Source: an uncultured Clostridia bacterium (lineage in GTDB: Bacteria > Bacillota > Clostridia > TANB77 > CAG-508). Taken from it: a DNA stretch of 33,220 nt. The stretch covers positions 1 to 33,220 of the forward strand of contig CANRQI010000010.1 of NCBI GenBank assembly GCA_947632835.1, given 5' to 3'. The notes beneath the pieces were generated by a model. That model made no database searches and was not told the DNA's origin. It worked only from the letters and a program-made list of their open reading frames with translations. Of this stretch, positions 7,193 through 14,591 are shown in pieces; the first letter of the stretch is position 1; the number at the start of each line of letters is the position of its first letter. The translations under genes were made by a program, and so were the position numbers.

Positions 7193-7672
7193 TTAATCCA
7201 CCTCCTTTAATTTTTGCTTTCCCCTATAAAATGTAACCCTAGCCCAATTTTCCGTTTTGTTTAAAATTATTCCAATTTCTTTAAAACTAAGTTCTCCAGT
7301 AATTCTTAAATAAATTACTTCACGAGTCTGCTTGTCTAATTTTTGCATTCTCCTATATAATTCCATTTTATTATCAGTTAAAATAATATAATCTTCTAAA
7401 TTATCAGCAGTCGTAAAATTTATAAGATTTACATTTTCAATATTTTTAAACTTATTGCGTTTTTTGAATTCATCATACCATAAATTCTTAGCAATCTGAC
7501 ATAACCAAACTGATAGCTTACAATCACCTTTAAACCTATTTATACTTTTAACAGCTCTATAAAAAGTTTCTTGTGTAAGTTCTTCAGAGGTATCACTATC
7601 ATGAGTTAAACAAAGTAAATACTTATATACTATTTTAAAATATTCTTTATATATTTCTTCAATATCATGCAT
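7193..7672 (-). CDS. ECF-family RNA polymerase sigma factor
   Basis: A 159-residue group IV sigma factor. Region 2 (residues about 10-75) has SEELTQETFYRAVKSINRFK and LSVWLCQIAKNLWYDEFKKR. Region 4 (about 105-155) has DKQTREVIYLRITGELSFKE, then IGIILNKTENWARVTFYRGK, a standard helix-turn-helix. Length and domain order are normal for the family. AGGAGG precedes the start with suitable spacing. It is first in a three-gene unit with its anti-sigma factor. A candidate self-type promoter (7712-7737) lies just upstream, fitting the autoregulation common in this family. Confidence 0.93.
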   Translation of the reverse strand: MHDIEEIYKEYFKIVYKYLLCLTHDSDTSEELTQETFYRAVKSINRFKGDCKLSVWLCQIAKNLWYDEFKKRNKFKNIENVNLINFTTADNLEDYIILTDNKMELYRRMQKLDKQTREVIYLRITGELSFKEIGIILNKTENWARVTFYRGKQKLKEVD

Positions 7673-7711
7673 TTATAACCTCCTATCTCTGATTTTAATA
7701 TATATCTATAT

Positions 7712-7737
7712 GACTTTTTTTTACAAGTTTCGTTACA
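7712..7737 (-). promoter_or_regulatory. Candidate ECF-type promoter of the sigma/anti-sigma operon
   Basis: On the minus strand there is TGTAAC (7732-7737), 16 bases, then AGTC (7712-7715), about 40 bases before the sigma gene. An AAC-type -35 and a GTC-type -10 with this spacing are characteristic of ECF sigma factors. No good vegetative promoter is evident in the same place. Confidence 0.4.
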
Positions 7738-7745
7738 AATTATTT

Positions 7746-7810
7746 TAAAAATATATTAAAACTTCTTGAAACGTATGTATATTTATTATAACTAAAAAAG
7801 TATAAGGAAT
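7746..7810. repeat. Direct-repeat copy of the right end of element B and its flank
   Basis: This segment aligns with 8857-8917. Both read AAAAATATATTAAAACTT, a variable piece, and then TATAACTAAAAAAGTATAAG. The match runs past the end of the palindromic arm, so it is a duplicated block rather than only an arm. The pair brackets the gene at 7914-8540 together with elements A1 and B1. Confidence 0.7.
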
Positions 7811-7833
7811 AATTAATTACTAACTCATTTAAT

Positions 7834-7862
7834 TTGCCATTTTGTTTTTAATATAGTATAAT
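7834..7862 (+). promoter_or_regulatory. Vegetative promoter of the 7914 gene
   Basis: TTGCCA (7834-7839), a 17-base spacer, and TATAAT (7857-7862). An AAAGGAG ribosome binding site follows just before the ATG at 7914. Confidence 0.75.
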
Positions 7863-7913
7863 TAGTGTATCATATGATGTTAAAAAATAACATTAAAGGA
7901 GTGTGATTTTAGT

Positions 7914-8540
7914 ATGAAAAAGAAAATATCTTTAATAATTCTTATAGTTTTGTTAATAATTGTATCATTATTAATTGCTAACTTTATAAGAAATTATAAT
8001 ATAATAAAAAATATTACAGAATATAGTTCCTCTATGAATGATAATATATCAAATTACTACTTAAAAATAAATAATTCATCTTCAAATGATGATAACTCAA
8101 AATTTACAAATGAATATTACTATAAAGATAAAATTTTACTACAAAAAACTACTTTTATGGGTGAAAATTCAAGTATTTGGTATAATTTTAATACAGGAGA
8201 AATTGAAAATATTAAAAATGATACTATAAATACTGACGAAACAAGTAATAATAATATTTCAAAAGCTTATAATCAAAATATAGATATATACAAAAATGTA
8301 CTATTTTCACATAATATTAAAGACATTATATTAAACTATGCTTTAAAACCAATATCTTTAAAAGATAATTGCTATAAAATAGTAATAAAAGATTCAAATA
8401 CAACAAATGAATACTATATTAATAAAGACTCTAAATTAATAGAAAAATTAATAATAAAAAATGAAAATGAAACTACAGAAAACGATTATGAATTAAAACT
8501 AAATTGTGTAACTGATGAAGATGTAAAAAAACCAATTTAA
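7914..8540 (+). CDS. Unknown membrane-anchored protein, relative of the anti-sigma accessory proteins
   Basis: A 208-residue protein with one N-terminal membrane segment (about residues 5-25) and an Asn/Asp/Lys/Ser-rich extracytoplasmic region. Near the C-terminus it has NEYYINKDSKLIEKLIIKN followed by NCVTDEDVKKP. This parallels YWFEKETGLLIKS followed by NNCVNDKMVEPP in the anti-sigma protein at 6325-7191, so a common fold is likely. It has its own strong promoter and its own terminator (8550-8586), hence a single-gene unit. It lies between two direct repeats, opposite in strand to the sigma operon. Function unknown. Confidence 0.75.
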   Translation: MKKKISLIILIVLLIIVSLLIANFIRNYNIIKNITEYSSSMNDNISNYYLKINNSSSNDDNSKFTNEYYYKDKILLQKTTFMGENSSIWYNFNTGEIENIKNDTINTDETSNNNISKAYNQNIDIYKNVLFSHNIKDIILNYALKPISLKDNCYKIVIKDSNTTNEYYINKDSKLIEKLIIKNENETTENDYELKLNCVTDEDVKKPI

Positions 8541-8549
8541 TTTACATAC

Positions 8550-8586
8550 AAAATCACTAGGAAATGTATTTTTCTGGTGATTTTTA
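8550..8586 (+). terminator. Rho-independent terminator of the 7914 gene
   Basis: AAATCACTAG and CTGGTGATTT pair around a 12-13-base loop and run into a T tract, directly after the stop codon region. Confidence 0.75.
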
Positions 8587-8604
8587 ATTTTTAACATAAA
8601 CTAC

Positions 8605-8738
8605 AAAAATATATGTTTTATGAAGTTGTTTCGTGGGGACCAGCTAGCTACAGTTTGTTAAATTTTATGTTCTACAGAATTTTAAAATTTTACAAACTGT
8701 GCGTATGTTGGGATAACGAATAAAACATATATTTTTTA
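8605..8738 (-). repeat. Palindromic structured element A, copy 1
   Basis: About 134 bp, in the opposite orientation to the copies at 21819 and 33144. The outer arms (ATATATGTTTTAT with ATAAAACATATAT) enclose an internal loop containing GTGGGGACC on one side and GTTGGGATAA on the other. Inside is a second stem, CAGTTTGT with ACAAACTG. The other copies have CAGTATGT with ACATACTG, so one base pair changed on both sides. No open frame is present. Lies between the 7914 gene and the por operon. Confidence 0.85.
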
Positions 8739-8751
8739 CTTTCAATTAGTT

Positions 8752-8878
8752 AAAAAAAGTTTTAATATATTTTTAAAATTATTCTCCCCATTTAAGAAAA
8801 TGTAATTCACTAACGTTTATAACATTTTCTAAAACGGTCCCCACAAACCATAACTTAAAAAATATATTAAAACTTTTT
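8752..8878 (+). repeat. Palindromic structured element B, copy 1 (complete)
   Basis: The outer arms AAAAAGTTTTAATATATTTT and AAAATATATTAAAACTTTTT are near-perfect inverted repeats. Inside are a loop with TTCTCCCCATT, an inner stem AGAAAATGT (8795-8803) with ACATTTTCT (8822-8830), and a second loop with CGGTCCCCAC. The design matches element A although the stems differ. A partial copy is at 18358-18444. No open frame. Elements A1 and B1 fill most of the 480-base gap 8541-9020. Confidence 0.8.
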
Positions 8879-8917
8879 GAAATGTATATTACTTATAACT
8901 AAAAAAGTATAAGAATA
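8857..8917. repeat. Second copy of the direct repeat seen at 7746-7810
   Basis: Overlaps the right arm of element B1 and continues into TATAACTAAAAAAGTATAAG just upstream of the por promoter. See 7746-7810. Confidence 0.7.
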
Positions 8918-8931
8918 AAAGAAAAACTACA

Positions 8932-8960
8932 TTGACATTAACTACCAAATATTCTATAAT
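8932..8960 (+). promoter_or_regulatory. Consensus promoter of the por operon
   Basis: TTGACA (8932-8937), exactly 17 bases, and TATAAT (8955-8960): a perfect vegetative promoter, fitting a highly expressed central enzyme. The 60-base leader contains AAGGGAAATATAAAAGGCTTTTATCCCT-like dyad symmetry before the ribosome binding site; its role is unknown. Confidence 0.9.
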
Positions 8961-9020
8961 GTTAATGATATTTAAGGGAAATATAAAAGGCTTTTATCCC
9001 TAGAAAGGAATGGTTTAAAC

Positions 9021-9602
9021 ATGAATGATTTAATAGAAATTAGATGGCATGGTAGAGGTGGTCAAGGTGCTAAAACAGCTTCTTTATTATTAGCTGATGC
9101 AGCATTTAACACTGGAAAATATATTCAAGGCTTTCCTGAATATGGTCCAGAAAGGATGGGTGCACCTATTGTTGCCTATAATCGTATTAGTAATAATCCT
9201 ATTACTATTCATAGTAATATTTATGAACCAGACTTTGTCGTTGTTGTAGACGACACATTACTTGATTGCGTAGATGTTACAGCTGGTTTAAAAACATCTG
9301 GTGCAATAGTTATTAATTCTACAAAAGATAATGAAACTATCAAAAAATCTTTAAAAAACTACTCTGGATCAATTTACAAAATTGATGCAAGAAAAATATC
9401 AATAGAAGCTCTTGGAAAATATTTTCCAAACACTCCTATGCTTGCAGCTATTGTAAAAGTTGGAAATATTATGACAGAGGAAGCATTTTTAAATGATATG
9501 ATAGGTTCTTTTAAACATAAATTTGCTAAAAAGCCTGAAGTTATTGACGGAAATATGAAGGCTTTGGAATTAGCTTTAAAAGAAATTGAAAAAGTACAAT
9601 AA
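9021..9602 (+). CDS. porC: Pyruvate:ferredoxin oxidoreductase, gamma subunit
   Basis: A 193-residue gamma subunit of the 2-oxoacid:acceptor oxidoreductase family. It begins IEIRWHGRGGQGAKTASLLL, the signature glycine-rich motif, followed by GFPEYGPERMGAPIVAYNRI. Its length is right for the separate gamma chain of the four-subunit enzyme found in Thermotoga and archaea. It is first in a four-gene operon (gamma, delta, alpha, beta) behind a perfect promoter, with AAAGGAA just upstream of the ATG. The complex oxidises pyruvate (or another 2-oxoacid) to acetyl-CoA and CO2 while reducing ferredoxin in the cytoplasm. Pyruvate is the most likely substrate, but a related 2-oxoacid cannot be excluded from this subunit. 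Confidence 0.93.
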   Translation: MNDLIEIRWHGRGGQGAKTASLLLADAAFNTGKYIQGFPEYGPERMGAPIVAYNRISNNPITIHSNIYEPDFVVVVDDTLLDCVDVTAGLKTSGAIVINSTKDNETIKKSLKNYSGSIYKIDARKISIEALGKYFPNTPMLAAIVKVGNIMTEEAFLNDMIGSFKHKFAKKPEVIDGNMKALELALKEIEKVQ

Positions 9603-9626
9603 TTTTTTTAAGGAGGAAAATTTACT

Positions 9627-9905
9627 ATGATAGATCCTACTACTCCAATTGATGATTTAACTATTGGTGGAAATATTTACACAGCTGGAAATGCAAAAGA
9701 ATTTAAAACTGGTGATTGGCGTTCAGAAAAACCAATTTATAAAACTGATCTTTGCAAACAATGTGGTTTATGTTTTAATGTTTGCCCAGATGATGCTATT
9801 CCAGTAAATAAAGAATTAAAAAGAGAAGATTTTAATTATGATGCTTGTAAAGGTTGTGGCGTTTGTGCTAAAGTTTGCCCTTTCAAAGCAATTGTTATGG
9901 AATAA
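9627..9905 (+). CDS. porD: Pyruvate:ferredoxin oxidoreductase, delta subunit (2[4Fe-4S] ferredoxin-like)
   Basis: A 92-residue electron-transfer subunit. Two complete 4Fe-4S motifs are visible: Cys43-x2-Cys46-x2-Cys49-x3-Cys53 (CKQCGLCFNVCP) and Cys74-x2-Cys77-x2-Cys80-x3-Cys84 (CKGCGVCAKVCP). The 40-residue N-terminal extension ending in GDWRSEKPIY is usual for PorD and separates it from free ferredoxins. It passes electrons from the TPP site in the beta subunit to external ferredoxin. AAGGAGGAAA precedes the ATG, 24 bases after porC. Confidence 0.95.
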   Translation: MIDPTTPIDDLTIGGNIYTAGNAKEFKTGDWRSEKPIYKTDLCKQCGLCFNVCPDDAIPVNKELKREDFNYDACKGCGVCAKVCPFKAIVME

Positions 9906-9928
9906 TTTTAAAAAAAGGAGAAAAATAA

Positions 9929-11116
9929 ATGAGTATTAGAGAAAGATTAAGCGGTAATGAAGCAGCCGCAATAGCTATGAAACAAATCAATCCTGATGTA
10001 GTTGCAGCCTTCCCTATTACACCTTCAACAGAAATACCTCAATACTTTTCTAGCTTCGTTAATAACGGACAAGTGGATACAGAATTTGTTGCTGTTGAAA
10101 GTGAACATAGTGCAATGAGTGCTTGTATTGGTGCTCAAGCTGCTGGAGGTAGAGCAATGACAGCTACTTCTGCTAATGGATTATCTCTTATGTGGGAAAT
10201 GATTTATATTGCTTCAAGTTTACGTTTACCTATTGTTATGTCTTTAGTAAACAGGGCTGTATCAGGGCCTTTAAACATTCATAATGACCATTCAGATGCT
10301 ATGGGCGTTAGAGATAGCGGATGGATTCAATTATTTTCAGAAAATAATCAAGAAGCTTATGATAACTTAATTATGGCACATAGAATTGCAGAACATAAAG
10401 ATGTTTTACTTCCACTTATGGTATGTCAAGATGGTTTTATTACATCACATTCTATTGAAAATATCGAATTAATTGAAGATGATAAAGTTAAAGAATTTGT
10501 TGGAAAATACAAACCAGAACATTATCTATTAAATGATAAAGAACCTATTGCTATTGGTCCTTTAGATTTACAAGCATACCTATTCGAACATAAAAAACAA
10601 CAAGCTGATGCTATGAAAAATGCTAAAAAAGTTATTTTAGAAGTATCAAAAGAATTTGAAAAAATGACTGGTAGAAAATATGGATTCTTTGAAGAATATA
10701 AATTAGATGATGCAGAACTAGCAATTGTTTGTATGAATTCAACTGCTGGAACAACTAAAGCTGCAGTAGATGAATTAAGAGCACAAGGAATAAAAGCAGG
10801 ACTTCTAAAAGTAAGAGTATTTAGACCATTCCCTGCTGAAGAAATTGCTGAAGCATTAAAAAATGTTAAAGCAATAGCAATTCTTGATAAAGCTGATTCA
10901 TTAAATGGTGCTGGTGGTGCATTATTTGAAGATGTAACTTCTGGAATGTATACAAGTAACATTCATGTACCTGCCGTAAATTATATTTATGGAATTGGCG
11001 GTAGAGATACTACTGTATCAGATTTAAAATCAGTTTACAATGATTTAGCAGAAATTGTAAAAACTAATAATATCGAAAATCCTTATAGATATCTTGGCGT
11101 AAGGGAGGGAAAATAA
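9929..11116 (+). CDS. porA: Pyruvate:ferredoxin oxidoreductase, alpha subunit
   Basis: A 395-residue alpha subunit. It carries AAFPITPSTEIPQY, EFVAVESEHSAMSACIGAQA and ATSANGLSLMWEMIY (pyrimidine-binding domain), then LVNRAVSGPLNIHNDHSD and MVCQDGFITSHS. The C-terminal transketolase-like domain includes LLKVRVFRPFPAEEI and AILDKADSLNGAGG. The match is close to the four-subunit pyruvate enzymes rather than to the single-chain NifJ common in Clostridium. The ATG follows AAAAAAGGAG, and the gene ends directly before the porB ATG, indicating coupled translation. Confidence 0.94.
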   Translation: MSIRERLSGNEAAAIAMKQINPDVVAAFPITPSTEIPQYFSSFVNNGQVDTEFVAVESEHSAMSACIGAQAAGGRAMTATSANGLSLMWEMIYIASSLRLPIVMSLVNRAVSGPLNIHNDHSDAMGVRDSGWIQLFSENNQEAYDNLIMAHRIAEHKDVLLPLMVCQDGFITSHSIENIELIEDDKVKEFVGKYKPEHYLLNDKEPIAIGPLDLQAYLFEHKKQQADAMKNAKKVILEVSKEFEKMTGRKYGFFEEYKLDDAELAIVCMNSTAGTTKAAVDELRAQGIKAGLLKVRVFRPFPAEEIAEALKNVKAIAILDKADSLNGAGGALFEDVTSGMYTSNIHVPAVNYIYGIGGRDTTVSDLKSVYNDLAEIVKTNNIENPYRYLGVREGK

Positions 11117-12073
11117 ATGGCATATAATCACAAAGATGTTGCAGCAAATAGACCTTCTAGACTAACTGCTGGTCATAGAATGTGTGCAGGATGTGGAGCT
11201 CCTGCTGTTGCAAGAATGATTTTAAAAGCAGTAAAACCAGAAGATCATGCTGTTATTGCTAATGCAACTGGATGTATGGAAGTTTCAACATTCATTTATC
11301 CATATACAGCTTGGACGGATTCATTTATTCATACAGCATTTGAATCTGCTGGTGCTACCCTATCTGGAGTTGAAGCAGCTTATAAATCTATGAAAGCTAC
11401 TGGCAAATTACCTGCTGATAAAACTACTAAATTTATCGCATTTGGTGGAGATGGTGGAACTTATGATATAGGTTTACAAAGTTTATCTGGAGCTATGGAA
11501 AGAGGTCATGATATGGTTTATGTTTGCTATGATAACGGAGCTTACATGAACACAGGTATTCAACGTTCTTCTGCTACTCCAAAATATGCTGACACAACAA
11601 CAACTCCAGCTGGAACAAAAATTCCTGGAAAAATGCAATCTAGAAAAGATTTAGCTAAAATTATGGCTGGTCATAATTTACCATATATTGGTCAATCAGC
11701 TGCAATTGGAAATTTCAAAGATTTATATGAAAAAGCTGAAAAAGCAATATATACTGAAGGGCCTTGTTTCTTGAATGTTTTAGCTCCATGCCCTAGAGGT
11801 TGGGGATATAACACAGCTGATTTAATGGACATTAATAAACTAGCTGTTGAAACTTGCTATTGGCCTTTATATGAAGTTGTAGATGGTGTTTATAAAATAA
11901 CATATAAACCTGCTAAAAAACTTCCTATTGAAGAATTTTTGAAACCACAAAAAAGATTTAAGCATTTATTCAAACCAGGAAATGAATGGATGATTGAAGA
12001 CTTCCAAAAAGAAGTAGACAGTAGATGGCAAGAACTTTTAGATTTAGAAGAAATGACAAATAAAAAAAATTAA
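11117..12073 (+). CDS. porB: Pyruvate:ferredoxin oxidoreductase, beta subunit (TPP-binding)
   Basis: A 318-residue subunit that holds thiamine diphosphate and one 4Fe-4S cluster. It shows CAGCGAP with Cys23 and Cys26, Cys53 in ATGCMEV, and Cys225 in APCPRGWG as probable cluster ligands. The TPP/Mg motif starts GDGG (111-114) in FGGDGGTYDIGLQS and ends at YDNGAYMNTG (Asn140). The gene begins immediately after the porA stop, with GGGAGG inside the porA end. A strong terminator (12083-12115) closes the operon. Confidence 0.95.
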   Translation: MAYNHKDVAANRPSRLTAGHRMCAGCGAPAVARMILKAVKPEDHAVIANATGCMEVSTFIYPYTAWTDSFIHTAFESAGATLSGVEAAYKSMKATGKLPADKTTKFIAFGGDGGTYDIGLQSLSGAMERGHDMVYVCYDNGAYMNTGIQRSSATPKYADTTTTPAGTKIPGKMQSRKDLAKIMAGHNLPYIGQSAAIGNFKDLYEKAEKAIYTEGPCFLNVLAPCPRGWGYNTADLMDINKLAVETCYWPLYEVVDGVYKITYKPAKKLPIEEFLKPQKRFKHLFKPGNEWMIEDFQKEVDSRWQELLDLEEMTNKKN

Positions 12074-12082
12074 AAATATAAT

Positions 12083-12115
12083 GGAAAGCCCAAAATTTAA
12101 TGGCTTTCCTTTTTC
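12083..12115 (+). terminator. Rho-independent terminator after porB
   Basis: GGAAAGCC (12083-12090) and GGCTTTCC (12102-12109) pair perfectly around an 11-base loop, followed by a T tract. It also lies 4 bases from the stop of the convergent gene at 12119-12514 and may act both ways. Confidence 0.9.
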
Positions 12116-12118
12116 ATA

Positions 12119-12514
12119 TTAATTATATGTAAATCTTAAAATCGCAATTAATAACATTGTCAAGCTTAATATATTCAATAATATAAAGAAAAACACTATT
12201 CCAACTATAACTGTTGAAATTATATTATTAACTGATAATGTAACAAGAATTGCTATTAAACTTATTAATACACTACCAATTACACTAAATAGTACTGCTA
12301 TTCCATTTTTACACAATATAGTTCTAGTTAAACCATTATCTGATGCTCCTAAAATTGTTAATACAAGAAAGGAAACAAGCGCTAATACAAATGCAAAAAT
12401 AATAGCTGGCATTATATTAGTTATTATTCCATTAAAAAATAGTAATGTAAATATAAGTGAAATAATAATACTAATTGTTGCAATTGATAAATAATTACAT
12501 AGTTCTTCTCTCAT
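12119..12514 (-). CDS. Unknown four-helix membrane protein
   Basis: A 131-residue, very hydrophobic protein with four predicted membrane helices (roughly 8-32, 34-56, 68-92 and 97-127). A short polar connection with GASDNGLTRTILCKNG lies between helices 2 and 3. I do not recognise a family motif. The start ATG (12512-12514) follows AAAGGAATG. It converges with porB and shares its terminator region. It lies downstream of the 12618 gene but behind that gene's terminator, so it is likely transcribed separately. Confidence 0.7.
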   Translation of the reverse strand: MREELCNYLSIATISIIISLIFTLLFFNGIITNIMPAIIFAFVLALVSFLVLTILGASDNGLTRTILCKNGIAVLFSVIGSVLISLIAILVTLSVNNIISTVIVGIVFFFILLNILSLTMLLIAILRFTYN

Positions 12515-12579
12515 ACAATATTCATTCCTTTCTTAAAAATAGCTTATATAATATTATATGGAGAAAAGAAAAAAATGTT

Positions 12580-12612
12580 AAAAATACTCTCTATAAAAAT
12601 ATATAGAGAGTA
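12580..12612 (-). terminator. Rho-independent terminator after the 12618 gene
   Basis: On the minus strand, ACTCTCTATA pairs with TATAGAGAGT around a short AT loop and is followed by TTTTTAAC. It lies just downstream of the stop at 12618. Confidence 0.8.
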
Positions 12613-12617
12613 AATTT

Positions 12618-13592
12618 TTATTTTATCTTTGTAATTTCACCAATTTCAAGAGTAGATTCTGCTGAAATTGATAATTTTACTTCATAAATGCTATCCTCTT
12701 CTTGATTAGTTACATATACTGTTTCATTATCATTCAATGGAACTTCTTTATTTTCAGGAGATTTTTTTGCATTATCTGCTGTGCAGAATTTATAATTTGA
12801 CATATTTTCCTCTAATCTTTGTAAAGTACAGCAATCTCTGAATTCTAATTCCAAATTATCTAATTTTTCAGTATAATAAAATAATGTTTGTGAAAAAGAA
12901 AATGCTGAACTTATTTCTTCCTTCATATTAGATATTATTGTTTCTTCAGAAGCCTTCTGTGCCTTTTTCAATAATTGATTAGCAGAATTATCATTTATTA
13001 ATGTTATATATATTAAATAATAATTTTTATTTGATTTTAAATAATAAAATGTAGCTCCTTTATCTTTAGCAAGATCTTTATCATCTTCAGTTTTTATATT
13101 GTATTCTATACTACAAGAATATACATTTTCAAATTCATTTTCTTCATTTGAAATACTTGTTACTTCAATTTTCATATTTTGAAAATATTCTTCAACTTCT
13201 TTGAATATTTTTTTTGCATTTTGTATATTATTTGGAAAATCATTTATATATTCTTCAGTTATTTCAAGTTTTTCCATTAAATCAGAATATTTTTCTACAT
13301 CTGCTGAACCATTACGAAGTTCCTGCATAAAATCATATAATTCTGAAAATGTAACTCCCTCATCATTCACTTTTTGATATGAAATATATGCCATTACACC
13401 ATCAACATCTACATTATCATCATAAAATTTATCCATTTCATGATTATTAATTGAATCTACAATTTTTTCGGCAAAATCCTCATGAGAATAAAACTTCTTC
13501 CATGTTAATTTTATAACAACAAATACTAAAATAGAAATAATAATTGCTAAAATAACTACTATTTTCAATATTTTTAATAATTTTTTCTTCAT
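12618..13592 (-). CDS. Unknown membrane-anchored extracytoplasmic protein
   Basis: A 324-residue protein with an N-terminal Lys-rich start and one membrane segment (about 11-29: IVVILAIIISILVFVVIKL). A long acidic extracytoplasmic part follows with no recognised domain. There is no lipobox cysteine. CAGGAG lies before the ATG with good spacing. It is downstream of the sortase gene but separated from it by 112 bases containing a long dyad. It has no LPxTG-like tail, so it is not an obvious sortase substrate. Function unknown. Confidence 0.7.
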   Translation of the reverse strand: MKKKLLKILKIVVILAIIISILVFVVIKLTWKKFYSHEDFAEKIVDSINNHEMDKFYDDNVDVDGVMAYISYQKVNDEGVTFSELYDFMQELRNGSADVEKYSDLMEKLEITEEYINDFPNNIQNAKKIFKEVEEYFQNMKIEVTSISNEENEFENVYSCSIEYNIKTEDDKDLAKDKGATFYYLKSNKNYYLIYITLINDNSANQLLKKAQKASEETIISNMKEEISSAFSFSQTLFYYTEKLDNLELEFRDCCTLQRLEENMSNYKFCTADNAKKSPENKEVPLNDNETVYVTNQEEDSIYEVKLSISAESTLEIGEITKIK

Positions 13593-13614
13593 TTTTTATC
13601 TCCTGTAAAATTTT

Positions 13615-13700
13615 AAAAAAGCAATTACATTATATATTTAAGTTTTGACATTTTTTGTAATGATTAAAAAGTTACTAAAATATAAATTTTATTGCTTTTT
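13615..13700. repeat. Dyad between the sortase and 12618 genes
   Basis: AAAAAGCAAT and ATTGCTTTTT form the outer arms, about 65 bases apart, with weaker internal pairing (TATATTTAAGT with ACTAAAATATA). On the minus strand the distal arm ends in a T run, so it may terminate the sortase transcript. It lacks the CCCC loops of elements A and B. Confidence 0.35.
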
Positions 13701-13704
13701 ATTT

Positions 13705-14484
13705 TTATTGTTGAATTGCCTTTGCTTTTACTACAACTCTTTTACTACCATCATTTGTACATGTAATTATAGTAACTTCTGTATCGCCATTTGTATTTTG
13801 TGATGTACAATTTGTATCTGATGGATCAACAACATATTTATTATATACAGAATACTTAACCACTTTATTAGTTAAATCTGTAACCTCAATTATATCTCCA
13901 TTATTTAGATTTGGAACTTTACTAAAAAATTTACTATTTCTATAATTATGACCAACTATACAAAAGTTTCCTACTTTATTAGGCTCTGAACCCCAAAAAT
14001 AACAAGGAGATATTTTTAATAATTCATCTGACCATGTATTTATAACACCATATCTACAATTTATAGATGGAATATTAACTTGTGCTATATAATAATATTC
14101 TTTACCACTTGGTGTTTTATATGTATTTCTTTGTATATTCTGTTCAACTTGTTGCACCTCTTGTCTCTCTTCTTCTTCCTCGTCAGGAACTGTACTTGAG
14201 ATAACAACTTCTGGTGTATCTTCTTCATTTAAAATAACTATTGTAGCATTATCTTCAAATTTAATTGTTGTGTCATCAACAAGATCACTATTAAAGCTTA
14301 AACTTGAAAGAACTTCTTGTGCCTGTTCTTCATTTTTATTTTTATCATACTCAGCATATATATAATATGAAGATAAAATGAAAACTAAAAAAACAGATAT
14401 AAAGAAATCTATTTTGTACATTCTTTTCTTTCTTTTTAATTCTGGAGTAACATAAAGTTTTTCCGTAATTAATATTTGATTCAT
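13705..14484 (-). CDS. Sortase family transpeptidase
   Basis: A 259-residue membrane-bound cysteine transpeptidase. It has an N-terminal cytoplasmic Lys/Arg stretch, one transmembrane helix (about 26-44), a disordered acidic linker with EEEEE (about 102-106), and a C-terminal sortase domain from about residue 128. The catalytic set is visible: His179 in IVGHNYRN, Cys242 in TIITCTND and Arg249 in SKRVVV. The TxTC spacing and GHN motif fit class D or a related class, but I cannot fix the class. It has its own promoter (14518-14546) and AGGAGG before the ATG. No obvious LPxTG substrate gene lies in the window, so its target is elsewhere. Confidence 0.92.
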   Translation of the reverse strand: MNQILITEKLYVTPELKRKKRMYKIDFFISVFLVFILSSYYIYAEYDKNKNEEQAQEVLSSLSFNSDLVDDTTIKFEDNATIVILNEEDTPEVVISSTVPDEEEEERQEVQQVEQNIQRNTYKTPSGKEYYYIAQVNIPSINCRYGVINTWSDELLKISPCYFWGSEPNKVGNFCIVGHNYRNSKFFSKVPNLNNGDIIEVTDLTNKVVKYSVYNKYVVDPSDTNCTSQNTNGDTEVTIITCTNDGSKRVVVKAKAIQQ

Positions 14485-14517
14485 TCTATCCTCCTCTCAT
14501 TTATATAAACTATCATA

Positions 14518-14546
14518 ATTATAACATTTAATTAGCATAAAATCAA
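14518..14546 (-). promoter_or_regulatory. Promoter of the sortase gene
   Basis: On the minus strand there is TTGATT (14541-14546), 17 bases, then TATAAT (14518-14523), about 35 bases before the sortase ATG. Confidence 0.7.
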
Positions 14547-14591
14547 TAGAAAAAGCTGAATTTATAGCTATTTACACAAAAAAATTTATAA

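Noticed and set aside
8605..8738. Element A as an integron attC site
   Set aside because: TCCCAAC/GTTGGGA resembles a core site, but the flanking base is wrong, the opposite side lacks the matching inverse core (it has GGTCCCCAC as a direct repeat), and no integron integrase is seen.
8605..8878. Elements A and B as simple transcription terminators
   Set aside because: Their length, conserved internal loops, both orientations and presence upstream of promoters go beyond a terminator. The 7914 and por genes have their own ordinary terminators.
8961..9020. Riboswitch in the por leader
   Set aside because: The leader is only 60 bases with one short dyad; no known aptamer core is recognisable.
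10522..10962. Minus-strand open frame inside porA
   Set aside because: It is antisense to a strongly conserved gene, with no promoter or ribosome binding site; a shadow.
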